Shown in pieces: positions 20,096 through 28,771 of a DNA stretch of 64,000 bases. The stretch covers positions 239,967 to 303,966 of the forward strand of contig NZ_QOVG01000005.1 in assembly GCF_010119615.1 (NCBI RefSeq), read 5' to 3'. Numbering within the stretch: the stretch's first letter is position 1; every line of letters begins with the position of its first letter. The notes below the pieces were generated by a model. It had not been told where the DNA came from. It saw only the letters and a list, made by a program, of their open reading frames with translations, and did not search any database. Position numbers and translations under genes: made by a program. This stretch comes from Pseudoxanthomonas gei. GTDB lineage: Bacteria; Pseudomonadota; Gammaproteobacteria; Xanthomonadales; Xanthomonadaceae.

Positions 20096-20646
20096 GTGCC
20101 CACGCGGCAGGCGCCACCGCCGGACCAGGTGATTGAGCTGGACGCCCTCGTAGTGCCTTCATAGTTGACCGACATGCTCAACACATTGGCTGCGCTTGCG
20201 CCGGTGACTGGGAACGGATGCAGTTCATAGCCAATGCTGTCTGCGCCACTGGCCGACGCGTAGGCCCAGCTGTTCACGGAATCAGGGTTCGCCAACACGA
20301 TGCTGCCGCCTACCAGCCTCCAGGGAAATGCCCCGGCCGCGTGCATCGTTCCGGTGCCCGAATCCATCAGTTTGATCGTAACCAATCCATTTGTCGGCAA
20401 TCCTACGTTTGTACCCTGCAGGGCGAGGCTGAACTGCGCGGCATCGAACACAATTCCGGAAGCCAGGAGGGTCTCGAGGGTGCTACCAGTATTGCGCTGC
20501 TGGATGAGAAACTTGCCACCAATCTCACCACCGATCTTGCATTGATTCTTGCTCGTGCACTCTCCCTGCACTTTCCATGATCCCTCGCAGCCCGCGAGGA
20601 CGCCGGTGATTGCCAACAAAGTGGCTGTTGCAAATAGCTTTTTCAT
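20080..20646 (-). CDS. Small lipoprotein, unknown function
   Basis: A 188-residue protein starting MKKLFATATLLAITGVLAGC, a textbook lipoprotein signal with lipobox. The mature part is beta-rich with Gly/Ser/Thr repeats and ends in a Cys-containing tail (GGGACRVGTCAIQ). No domain was recognised. It overlaps the downstream HELLH lipoprotein and is probably expressed with it, so the two may form one surface-exposed system in which this one is substrate, inhibitor or partner of the putative protease. Confidence 0.78.
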   Translation of the reverse strand: MKKLFATATLLAITGVLAGCEGSWKVQGECTSKNQCKIGGEIGGKFLIQQRNTGSTLETLLASGIVFDAAQFSLALQGTNVGLPTNGLVTIKLMDSGTGTMHAAGAFPWRLVGGSIVLANPDSVNSWAYASASGADSIGYELHPFPVTGASAANVLSMSVNYEGTTRASSSITWSGGGACRVGTCAIQ

Positions 20647-21269
20647 GATGTGCCTGCCTTGGCTGATACCGGCTCCTTGCCGGCTGGGCCAGTGTATGGG
20701 CATGCGCCGGAGTGGTTCAATTGGAAAACGACACGTCATATGGTCAGGCTGGAGGGCTACGTGACCTCGGGAAATTCCGACGTGGTGCGCCGCCTTCTGC
20801 TAGAAAAGAGATCTCCGCAATTCATACCTGAAGGTTTTAGCTCAGTCCTCGCGCCAGTGGCCGTTCGGGGCTGCCTACACCCCACCTTTACCGAGTGACC
20901 TTCGCAAGGCGAGTCACACGCAGGAATGCCGGGTAAGACCGCTTGCGGCTGCAAGCGCCGCGCACGTCAAAGTTCCACCTTTGTCGCGGACGCATGCGGC
21001 GATGCAGCGCGGAGTCTGCGCAACTCCGCCGACAGCGATGCCCGCAGCTGAGCCCCAGTGATGCCCGCACCGCCATTTTTCAGACATGCCGCCGCGCGTG
21101 CTGCAGCGCAGATTGCGCCGCGCTTGGACCGTACGCTAGCGTCCGGCGGCGATGGCAGGGGTGGATTGCCCCGAAGCCCCACGCTTCCCCCATCGTGCAA
21201 GTGGTCAGTCGCTTTACCCCGTGCGCCAGCCGGCGCCCGGGACGCACACCATTTCGAAGGGGATTACGG
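20647..21269. other. Intergenic region before the SGNH hydrolase
   Basis: About 620 bases between divergent transcripts. No open frame has convincing coding character. It should contain the promoter of the lipoprotein pair (minus strand) and that of the SGNH hydrolase operon (plus strand). No repeat or structured RNA was recognised. Confidence 0.45.
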
Positions 21270-22358
21270 ATGAAGACTCTGTTCCGCAGCATGGCCGGGC
21301 GGTGGCTCCCGGCGATGGCATTGCTTGCGCTCTCCGCGCCGGGCATCGCCAGCACCATCAACCAGAACGTGTCCTGGACCATCGACCGCGCTGGCACCAC
21401 CAGCAAATACCGCCTGGTGGCCTATGGCGACTCCATCTATGCCGGCTACAACGGCTCGATCAGCAACGCGGCCAAATATTCCGGGCCGACCGTGGACGCC
21501 GAGTACCTGTCGGCGCGCTGGAACGCCGACATCGAAAGCGTGCGCCGGGCCAAGTCCGGGGCGGTGGCCAGGGACGTCTACGAAAACAAGATCGTGGCCG
21601 AACGCTCGTACATGCAGGCCGCTTCGACCCGAGTGGTGACCTTCGAGATGTGCGGCAATGACGGCCTGCAGGCGCGTTCGGCATTCAAGGAACAGAGCGG
21701 CACCTGCAGCTACGCCGGCATGGACGCAGCGGTCAACAACTGCAAGACCTACGTGGCCGCGTCGATGAACTACATCAACGCCAACGCCCACGCCAATACC
21801 CGGCTCAAGGTCATCTCGAACCTGTACTACCCCGGCTACAACGCCGACAACGTGCAGAGTTCATGCCGCGATGCCGGCACCGGGCAGACGGTGAACATGC
21901 GTGACCGTTTCCTGCCGGCGATCGCGAAGATGAACTACTGGATGTGCGAATACGCACGCCAGAAGGGCTTCCAGTGCGCCGACAGCTTCGCCCAGTACAT
22001 GGGCGCCGACTACGACAGCAACGGCGATGGCGTGATCGATTCGGACGCGCTGCGCTATGTGGCAGGTGAAAGTGAAGCGGCCTACGTCAACCGCACCACG
22101 GTGACCCTTCGCTCCACGCTGCGCGATGCCAACAGCAAGTTCGTCACTGCTTCCAGTTCGTACGACTACATCCAGTCCGACGACGTGCACCCGACCTATA
22201 CCGGTGGCACCGTTTCGGCCGGCATCTGGGGTGGCAGCACCGGCACCGGCGCCCCGCGTTACACCAGCTTCACCGGTGGCCGCAGCCCCATTGCCAGCAG
22301 CTATGGCCATGAGCGCATGGGCTGGGCCTTGTCGGTCTACAACCCGGCTGCACCCTGA
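21270..22358 (+). CDS. Secreted SGNH/GDSL-family hydrolase
   Basis: A 362-residue protein with an N-terminal signal peptide (ending near APGIAS) and the SGNH blocks: GDSIYAGYNG (block I nucleophile Ser), MCGND (block III Asn) and DDVHPT (block V Asp and His). It should be an extracellular or periplasmic esterase or lipase. DYDSNGDGVIDSD near residues 249-261 resembles a calcium-binding EF-hand or dockerin loop. ATG 21270 has AAGGGG eight bases upstream. A membrane protein gene follows after 20 bases and may be its partner. Confidence 0.9.
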   Translation: MKTLFRSMAGRWLPAMALLALSAPGIASTINQNVSWTIDRAGTTSKYRLVAYGDSIYAGYNGSISNAAKYSGPTVDAEYLSARWNADIESVRRAKSGAVARDVYENKIVAERSYMQAASTRVVTFEMCGNDGLQARSAFKEQSGTCSYAGMDAAVNNCKTYVAASMNYINANAHANTRLKVISNLYYPGYNADNVQSSCRDAGTGQTVNMRDRFLPAIAKMNYWMCEYARQKGFQCADSFAQYMGADYDSNGDGVIDSDALRYVAGESEAAYVNRTTVTLRSTLRDANSKFVTASSSYDYIQSDDVHPTYTGGTVSAGIWGGSTGTGAPRYTSFTGGRSPIASSYGHERMGWALSVYNPAAP

Positions 22359-22378
22359 GCAACCCGCGGCACGCCATC

Positions 22379-23038
22379 GTGACCGAGTCCCGTCCACCGC
22401 AAGCCCCGCCGTCCCCCGAGGACGGCGCGGGCGTGCGGGTGATCCGCAAGCCTCCTGCAGCGCGCGCCCGGCTGTTGCCATGGGGCGTGGCAGTGCTGGT
22501 CGTGGCCGGCTTCGCCACGGCGTGGTGGCTGCTTGCGCCGGGAGCAAGCAATGGTGCGTCGGCCGCCACCGTCCAGGCGGGCGTGGGCGGCGCGGCATCG
22601 GCGACCTCTGACCCGGCTGCAGGCTCACCGCAGTCGGGACCTGTTTCGGAGTACCAGGCCATGAGCGGAAAAGATCCCAATGACCTGGCCAGTTATTTCA
22701 AGCCCGGCGATCCGGAGCCCACCGGTGCCGAGCTGATCGAGGCCCTGCAACATGCGGGCGTGCGTACCGGCATTGGGGCCTTCAACCCGCCCGGAACCAG
22801 TCCGCCACTGGCCGGCCTGGCCGTGCCCGATGACTTCAGATTGCCGCTGGGTTATGCACGCCACCACCAGGTGACCGACCAGGGCGTGCCGATCGAGCCG
22901 ATCCTGGTGTTTTCGCCGGGATTCATCCTGCGGGATGCGCAAGGCCGGCCGATTGCGATGCCGGCCAATGGCGTGGTGCCGCCGGAACTCGCGCCGCCAG
23001 GGTTGCCGCTGCGCCCTGTCGTCATTCCGTCCCCTTAA
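22379..23038 (+). CDS. Single-pass membrane protein downstream of the SGNH hydrolase
   Basis: A 219-residue product from GTG 22379, 20 bases after the SGNH stop. A basic, Pro-rich N-terminus precedes one membrane helix (LLPWGVAVLVVAGFATAWWLL); the rest is Pro/Gly-rich and probably periplasmic. It could be a hydrolase-specific chaperone or anchor by analogy with lipase-foldase pairs, but no sequence similarity to foldases was recognised. It may be translated together with its upstream neighbour. Confidence 0.75.
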   Translation: MTESRPPQAPPSPEDGAGVRVIRKPPAARARLLPWGVAVLVVAGFATAWWLLAPGASNGASAATVQAGVGGAASATSDPAAGSPQSGPVSEYQAMSGKDPNDLASYFKPGDPEPTGAELIEALQHAGVRTGIGAFNPPGTSPPLAGLAVPDDFRLPLGYARHHQVTDQGVPIEPILVFSPGFILRDAQGRPIAMPANGVVPPELAPPGLPLRPVVIPSP

Positions 23039-23082
23039 GCGGGTTTCGCCCGCATCGACATCGCGACACGGAGTTCTTCGAT

Positions 23083-25539
23083 TTGACCACGGAGCGGTTG
23101 TCCCTTTCCCGCTGGCGCAGCTTCGCCGGCCTTCTTGCCACTGCTGTCCTGCTCGGTCTTTATGCCCGCGGCGGCCTCGCGTGGGTGCTGGGATTCGTGG
23201 CGCTGGTGCCTTGGCTGCTGTTGCTGGAGCGGGCCAGCACGCTGCGCGGCGCGCTGCTCGGCGGCGCAGCGATGAGCGTGGCTTTCATGGCCGCTGCCTT
23301 CCACTGGTTTGGCGCGGCCATAGGCAGCTATACGGGCGTCGGGGCGCTGCCGGCGACCCTGGCGTTGATCGTGCTGGCGCCCCTGCTGCAGCCGCAGTTC
23401 ATCGCCTATGCGCTGGTGCGCCATTGGGTAGGGCGCGGCCATGGCGCGTTGCTGCGCGCACTGGCGGCGGCCTCAGCGTGGGTGGCGTGCGAATGGATGC
23501 TGCCGAAACTGCTCGGCGACACGCTGGGGCACGGTCTGTTTCCCTCAGCCGTGCTGCGGCAAGCGGCCGACCTGGGTGGCGCCGCCGGCCTCACTTTCCT
23601 GCTGCTGCTGGTCAACGAAGCGGTGGCCGCCGCCCTCCGGCGCCGCGGCCAGGGCGTACGTGCGTGGCTGCAACCCCTGGCGCTGGGGGTGGCCGTCGTG
23701 GCGTGCCTGGCCGGCTACGGCATCGCGCGCCTGTCCACGCTGAAGACGCCGCCGGCGGCGGACGCGCCGACCCTGCGCGTGGCCATGGTCCAGGCCAGCA
23801 TCATCGACTACGAGCGCCTGCGCGAGGAAATGGGCGCCTATGCGGTGGTCCGCCACGTTCTGGATACCCACTACGCACTGTCGTGGTCGGCCATCCGCGA
23901 CCACCAGGCCGACGTGCTGCTGTGGTCGGAGACGGTGTACCCGACCACCTTCGGCAGCCCGCGCAGCGAGGACGGCGCCGCGCTGGATCGCGAACTGCAG
24001 GGTTTCGTCGACGCGGCCGGCGTGCCTCTGGTGTTCGGCACCTACGATCGCGACGAGCGCGGCGAGTACAACGCGGCGACCTTCCTGGAACCGGGCAAGG
24101 CCCGGCTTGGCACCTATCGCAAGACCCATCCCTTCCCGCTGACCGAATACGTGCCGCGCTGGCTGGACGGGCCGTGGCTGCGCGGCGCGCTGCCATGGGC
24201 CGGCACCTGGCAGCCGGGCGACGGCGCGCGCGTGCTGCCGCTGCGCAGCGCCGACGGGCGCGAGGTCAACGTGGTGCCGCTGATCTGCCTGGATGACGTG
24301 CACAGCGACCTGGCCATCGAAGGCGCCCGGCTGGGTGCGCAGGCCATCCTCGGCATGTCCAACGACTCCTGGTTCACCGCCTACCCGGTCGGCGCACGCC
24401 TGCACCTGGCGGTCGCCGCGTTCCGCAGCATCGAAACGCGGCTGCCGCAGGTGCGGGTCACCACCAACGGGCTCAGCGCCATCATCGACGATACCGGCGA
24501 AGTGCTGGCCCATACCGGCATGGGCGACCAGGCCGTGCTGACCGCCTTCATCAGTGCGCGCGATCCGTCGCCGACCCTGATGGTGCGCTGGGGCGACTGG
24601 GTGGGGCGCGCCGGCGCGCTCTTGCTGCTGGTGCTGGCGGCGCTGGCGGCGCTGCGCCGAGTACGCGCACGCGCGCCCGCCGAGGCGGAGGCGGCGACGC
24701 AGGAAGTCGTGTTGCTCACGCCGGCCTGGCGCGCACTGGCGGCCGCGTTGCGCGTGGTCGCGGGCGTGGGCCTGGCCTGGCTGGCGCTGGACATGCTGTT
24801 GCGCACCGGCCTGCAGGTGCAATCACTGGCGCAACTGCGGCTGTTCGCTGGTGCGGTGCTGCTGCCGCTGCTGGCGGCGTGGGCCATCGGGCGCGCGTTC
24901 GCGGCCCAGCTGCGCATCGAAGGCACGATGCTGGTGCTGGACCAGCGCCGCCAGCGCATCGAAATCCCGCTGGCTTCGATCAGTGCATTGCGGCCGTGGC
25001 GGCTGCCCTTGCCCGGCCACGGCTTCGACTTGCGGCTGTCCACCGGATCCTGGGCACGGGGCATCGTGGCAGCGCGCGCGCCTGCCTTGCGCGGACTGCC
25101 CGGTGCGGGTTCCGTGCCCCTTGGCAACACGCGTGGCCTGGCCACCGTCTTGCCCGGACTGGCCGAGTCACGCGCCCGTGCGCGCCGCCCGCGCCTGGAC
25201 CATGCACTGGTGAAGTTCGTGCTGTTCCCGCTGCTGCCGGCGCTGGTGGCCTTCCGCCTGCACCAGGTCATCGCCTACGGCGGCTTGTTTGGCGAGTACT
25301 ACAGTTACGGGCTGGCGGCCTGGCTCGGCGGCTTGCTGATCTGGTGGGCGTCGTGGTCGATCGGCCTGATGCTGTTCGCCGCGCTGCTGCGGATCGTGAT
25401 CGAAGCGGTCATGGCATTGGCCGCGTGGCGGCGACCGGCCGGCGTGGCCGCATTGCGCGACACGCTGGAATGGGTGGGGCGCCTGCTGTTCTACGTGGGA
25501 GTGCCGGTGTGGCTGGTACTGCGTTTGCTGGCGGCCTGA
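23083..25539 (+). CDS. lnt: Apolipoprotein N-acyltransferase with a C-terminal extension
   Basis: An 818-residue protein from TTG 23083 (GGAG nine bases upstream). The N-terminal membrane helices and CN-hydrolase domain fit Lnt, with the catalytic triad Glu283 (WSETVY), Lys347 (YRKTHPFPLTEYVP) and Cys402 (PLICLDD). Lnt adds the third acyl chain to lipoproteins in the inner membrane. Usual length is about 510-540 residues; here some 300 more follow, with extra membrane helices and a PH-like soluble stretch (LRIEGTMLVLDQRRQRIEIP). It may be a paralogue rather than the housekeeping enzyme. It lies 44 bases after the SGNH partner gene. Confidence 0.85.
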   Translation: MTTERLSLSRWRSFAGLLATAVLLGLYARGGLAWVLGFVALVPWLLLLERASTLRGALLGGAAMSVAFMAAAFHWFGAAIGSYTGVGALPATLALIVLAPLLQPQFIAYALVRHWVGRGHGALLRALAAASAWVACEWMLPKLLGDTLGHGLFPSAVLRQAADLGGAAGLTFLLLLVNEAVAAALRRRGQGVRAWLQPLALGVAVVACLAGYGIARLSTLKTPPAADAPTLRVAMVQASIIDYERLREEMGAYAVVRHVLDTHYALSWSAIRDHQADVLLWSETVYPTTFGSPRSEDGAALDRELQGFVDAAGVPLVFGTYDRDERGEYNAATFLEPGKARLGTYRKTHPFPLTEYVPRWLDGPWLRGALPWAGTWQPGDGARVLPLRSADGREVNVVPLICLDDVHSDLAIEGARLGAQAILGMSNDSWFTAYPVGARLHLAVAAFRSIETRLPQVRVTTNGLSAIIDDTGEVLAHTGMGDQAVLTAFISARDPSPTLMVRWGDWVGRAGALLLLVLAALAALRRVRARAPAEAEAATQEVVLLTPAWRALAAALRVVAGVGLAWLALDMLLRTGLQVQSLAQLRLFAGAVLLPLLAAWAIGRAFAAQLRIEGTMLVLDQRRQRIEIPLASISALRPWRLPLPGHGFDLRLSTGSWARGIVAARAPALRGLPGAGSVPLGNTRGLATVLPGLAESRARARRPRLDHALVKFVLFPLLPALVAFRLHQVIAYGGLFGEYYSYGLAAWLGGLLIWWASWSIGLMLFAALLRIVIEAVMALAAWRRPAGVAALRDTLEWVGRLLFYVGVPVWLVLRLLAA

Positions 25540-25553
25540 CCGCTTCTGTACAA

Positions 25554-25690
25554 GGCTCTCGCGGGAGAGCCGTTGTGGGAGGGGCTTCAGCCCCGAGCTT
25601 TTTCCCGCAGTATCCAGGCGCCGGGGCTGGAGTCCTTCCCACCACTTCCTGAAGTAGCTGGGATAGGGACTGAAGCCCTGCCGCAACCTC
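25554..25690. repeat. Hairpin and REP element between convergent genes
   Basis: A short hairpin (GGCTCTC/GAGAGCC, 25554-25571) directly after the N-acyltransferase gene may act as a transcription end. It is followed by a REP element with core GGGGCTTCAGCCCC (25581-25594) and a degenerate, inverted copy near 25669-25685. It lies between convergent genes, the usual site for such elements. Confidence 0.7.
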
Positions 25691-25713
25691 GCATCCGTGG
25701 CTGCTGCAGCCAC

Positions 25714-27438
25714 TTATTCGAGCCGCGCCAGCAACTGCTGGTATTGCGGAAATGCATGCAGGCTGGCCAGGTCGGCATCGTTCTCGATCCAGTCGCGGAA
25801 GCCTTCGCCAGTGCGGATGGCGCGCTCCATCAGTTCCAGCGCGCGCTCGGGCTCACCGGCCAGGGCGTGGAAGCAGGCGGTGTTGTACAGGGTGCCGTAG
25901 TCCTCCGGTCCCAGCGCCAGGGCCAGATCGACATGGGCGCGCCCGGCCTCGATGTCGCCCAGGCGCAGATGCATGCCCGCGGCGAAGTAATGGGCACGCA
26001 CGTTTTCCGGGTCGATCTCCAGCTGGCGCAGCGCAGCCTCCAGGCTGAGCCTGGCCAGGCGCGTGGCGCGTTCGGCCTGGCCTGCGCCATAGGCGGCGCC
26101 CACGGCGATCACCAGCGCCTGGAACTCGTCCGGCTGCGTGCGATGGGCGGCCTCCAGCAGGTCGATGGCCTCGTCGATGCGGCCGCGCGCGTAGCAATGC
26201 CGGCCGTAGTAGTAGTGGGCCTCGTACAGTTGCGGGTTCAAGGCGATGGCACGCTCGAACGCGGCCACCGCGGCTTCGTGTTCGCCGGCCAGCGACAGCA
26301 CGTGGGCGTGGGCGACATGGCATTCGGCCAGTTCCGGGGCCAGCTCCAGCGCCCGGCGCGCGGCCGCCATCGCTTCGTCGACCACGTCCTCGCGCTTGGC
26401 CAGCCGCCACAGCAGCAGTTCGCTCAGCGCATCGGCCAGGCCGGCGTGGGCCTGGGCGTAGTCGGGATCGATCTCGATGGCGCGCTGGAACATCCACGGT
26501 GCCTGCTGCCAGGACGCGCGCTTGGCGTGACCTTCCAGCTGGCGGCCGCGCAGGTAGAAGTCGTAGGCACGCATGTCGCGCGGCGCATGCCGGGTGAAGT
26601 CGATTTCCACGGTCGGCTTCAGCGACACGCGCAAGGCCTCGACCACGCTGCGCGCGATCTCCTCCTGGATGGCGAAGATGTCGCGCAGCTGGCGATCGAA
26701 ATTCTCCGACCACAGGTGGTAGCCGTTGCCGGCATGGATCAGCTGCGCGGTGACGCGCACGCGTTCGCCGGCCTTGCGCACGCTGCCCTCCATGATCGCG
26801 GCGACATTGAGCACGCGGCCGATCTCGCGCGCGTCGGCGTCGGCGTCGCGGAAACGGAACGAGGACGTGCGCGAGGCCACCTGCAAGCCGGGCACGCGGT
26901 TCAGCGCGGTCAGTATTTCCTCGGCCAGGCCGTCGCAGAAGTAGTCCTGGTCCTTGGCCTCGCTGAGGTCATTGAAGGGCAGGATCGCCACCGAGGCGGC
27001 GGGCGGCGGGGCGCGGCGATCCTTCATCGGCCCGTTGGCGGCCGCATGCACGGGCGTGGCAGTGGCTGCTGCCGTGGCGCCCTGGCGGCTGGCCGCGCCT
27101 GCCGCTGCCGGCAGGTCGCTGGCCACCGGCGCGATGAACCGGTAACCCAGTGCGCGCACGGTCTGGATGTAGCGGGGCTGTTCGGCATCGTCACCCAGCG
27201 CACGGCGCAACTGCGCGATGCAGCGGCTGAGCACGCCGGGGGTGACATGGCGATGGCCCCAGACCAGGTCCAGCAGGGCATCGCGCACCATCAGTTCACC
27301 GGCGTGGGCCAGCAAGGCCGTCAGCACTTCGAAGGCTTTGGGTTCCAGGGTGATGGGCACGCCATCGCGACTGAGTTCATGGCCGGACGTATCCAGGCAG
27401 AAGCCATCGAATGCGTAGGTGATCCGTGAACCTGGCAC
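25714..27438 (-). CDS. CadC-type winged-helix regulator with TolB-like and TPR domains
   Basis: A 574-residue protein from GTG 27438, which follows GGAGG at the right distance. Residues 1-105 form an OmpR/CadC-type winged helix (TPGVLSRCIAQLRRALGDD, IQTVRALGYRF). A low-complexity linker leads to a TolB-like/adenylate-cyclase-associated domain (SVAILPFNDLS ... MEGSVRKAGERVRVTAQL) and then TPR-like repeats to the end. CadC-type proteins usually have a membrane helix between DNA-binding and sensor parts; none is visible here, so this one is probably soluble. Confidence 0.9.
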   Translation of the reverse strand: MPGSRITYAFDGFCLDTSGHELSRDGVPITLEPKAFEVLTALLAHAGELMVRDALLDLVWGHRHVTPGVLSRCIAQLRRALGDDAEQPRYIQTVRALGYRFIAPVASDLPAAAGAASRQGATAAATATPVHAAANGPMKDRRAPPPAASVAILPFNDLSEAKDQDYFCDGLAEEILTALNRVPGLQVASRTSSFRFRDADADAREIGRVLNVAAIMEGSVRKAGERVRVTAQLIHAGNGYHLWSENFDRQLRDIFAIQEEIARSVVEALRVSLKPTVEIDFTRHAPRDMRAYDFYLRGRQLEGHAKRASWQQAPWMFQRAIEIDPDYAQAHAGLADALSELLLWRLAKREDVVDEAMAAARRALELAPELAECHVAHAHVLSLAGEHEAAVAAFERAIALNPQLYEAHYYYGRHCYARGRIDEAIDLLEAAHRTQPDEFQALVIAVGAAYGAGQAERATRLARLSLEAALRQLEIDPENVRAHYFAAGMHLRLGDIEAGRAHVDLALALGPEDYGTLYNTACFHALAGEPERALELMERAIRTGEGFRDWIENDADLASLHAFPQYQQLLARLE

Positions 27439-27808
27439 GGCGCGCCTCCTTATGAGTGCTCGCAAGGGCAGGCAGGGCCGGTCAGGTGTAGTGGTCGCAG
27501 GCTGGCCGGACCTGGCGCGGCAAATGGAAATGCCCAGAGCGCAGTCGGTGAGTCTACGCCCGCCGCCGCTTGCTCGCCCGTGCAGAAGGCAGGGCCTTGT
27601 GCACGCAGCGGCGAACGAAAAATATACAAGCGCGTGCCGCGGACAGTGGCTTCGCGCGCTGCGGCGCAATGCCATGGATGATCGCCGGTCCGGAAAAAAA
27701 CGCCATGGCGGCGCGGCGTGCCCGCGCCATGCGCGCCGCGTCCAGGCCTTCGCGCAGCCCTGCATGCACAAGGCACAAGCAAATCAAAATTCAGGCGGCC
27801 GCTTGCGC
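27439..27808. other. Intergenic region upstream of the winged-helix regulator
   Basis: About 370 bases between two minus-strand genes. The frames present look like shadows or random high-GC open frames. The stretch just above 27438 should hold the promoter of the regulator. No repeat or palindrome stood out. Confidence 0.4.
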
Positions 27809-28162
27809 CTACACCAGCACCTGGCGGGTACGGGCCAAGTAGCGGTGGATTTCCTCTTCGGTGCGCGTGTCGATCATGTAGACCGGGCGCATGCCGTTGG
27901 GACAGGCCAGCCGCGGCGTGGTGCCGAACAGGCGACAGATCAACGGACGTTCGCCGTAGACCTCGCAACCGTGCTCGCCCAAGTGTGGACAGCTGAGCTC
28001 GGCCAGGGCCGCGTCATGCTCGGCCTCGGTCTTTACCGGCAGCCTGGCCATTTCCTCGGAGGAGGCAGTGACTGGCCCACAGCAATCGTGGCAACCCACG
28101 ATGCAGGTGAAGGAGGGAATGCGCTGGCGCAACGCATCAAGCAGGCCATCAGCGTGGTCCAA
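27809..28162 (-). CDS. YkgJ-type cysteine-cluster protein
   Basis: A 117-residue protein with the cysteine pattern of the YkgJ (CxxCxxxxxCC) family: CIVGCHDCCG, later CPHLGEHGCEVYGERPLICR and CPNG. These cysteines probably bind zinc or an iron-sulphur cluster; cellular role unknown. TTG 28162 was chosen because GGAG lies nine bases upstream and no ATG precedes the domain in frame; an earlier start cannot be excluded because the frame is open to 28420. Confidence 0.82.
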   Translation of the reverse strand: MDHADGLLDALRQRIPSFTCIVGCHDCCGPVTASSEEMARLPVKTEAEHDAALAELSCPHLGEHGCEVYGERPLICRLFGTTPRLACPNGMRPVYMIDTRTEEEIHRYLARTRQVLV

Positions 28163-28771
28163 GCGGCGCGTCTCCTGGCGAAGGGGGAAAGTGCGGTTGC
28201 ATTGTATGCCGCGGGTCGAGGCAGCCGAGGAGCAGGAATAGCGGCCTGCGCTGCCGGGCGTCCGAAAGGCGGCCGTCGTCTCGACTGCATGACGGGTGGC
28301 GAAAGCCGGGATCTGCAGGGCAGGCGGCCCCATCCGCCGTGTTGAAACTGGTAGCACTACGGGTGACCCCCGCGGGTGCCGGGATGCACGATGCAGCACG
28401 CGCCACACGCCACACGCCACGCCACCGATCGTGCGGCACGCGGGATCGTGACGAATCGAAGATCGCCGCGGTCACGCCTTGCCGCCTGCACGCTTGGCGT
28501 GCCGCGAGGCCAGCGATTGAATGCTGCTCAGGTGAGAGCCACCACGAGAGGGGCAAGCGATGTTGGGGTGCGCATTCCAGTTCCCGACGATTCCGTCTCG
28601 AATTGCCGTAATGGCGCCCGACGTTTTGCTCGATACGAAATCGAGCGCGAGTGTGGATGTGGGTTTTTGCACCGTCCTGCTTGCAGGGCATGGGTGCATG
28701 CCCGTACCGTGAAACAAAGCAGCGGAATCGCATCGCCTATGATGGCCGGGCGAGGTTGCGAGACGGGATAA
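28163..28771. other. Intergenic region before the PAS-GGDEF-EAL gene
   Basis: About 610 bases without a supported gene. One small perfect hairpin (GCTCGAT/ATCGAGC, 28628-28646) was noticed. It was inspected for a cyclic di-GMP riboswitch because it precedes a cyclic di-GMP gene, but conserved features of that class were not seen. It should hold two divergent promoters. Confidence 0.4.

Noticed and set aside
28163..28771. Cyclic di-GMP riboswitch before the GGDEF-EAL gene
   Set aside because: Conserved class I and II core sequences were not seen; only one small hairpin.
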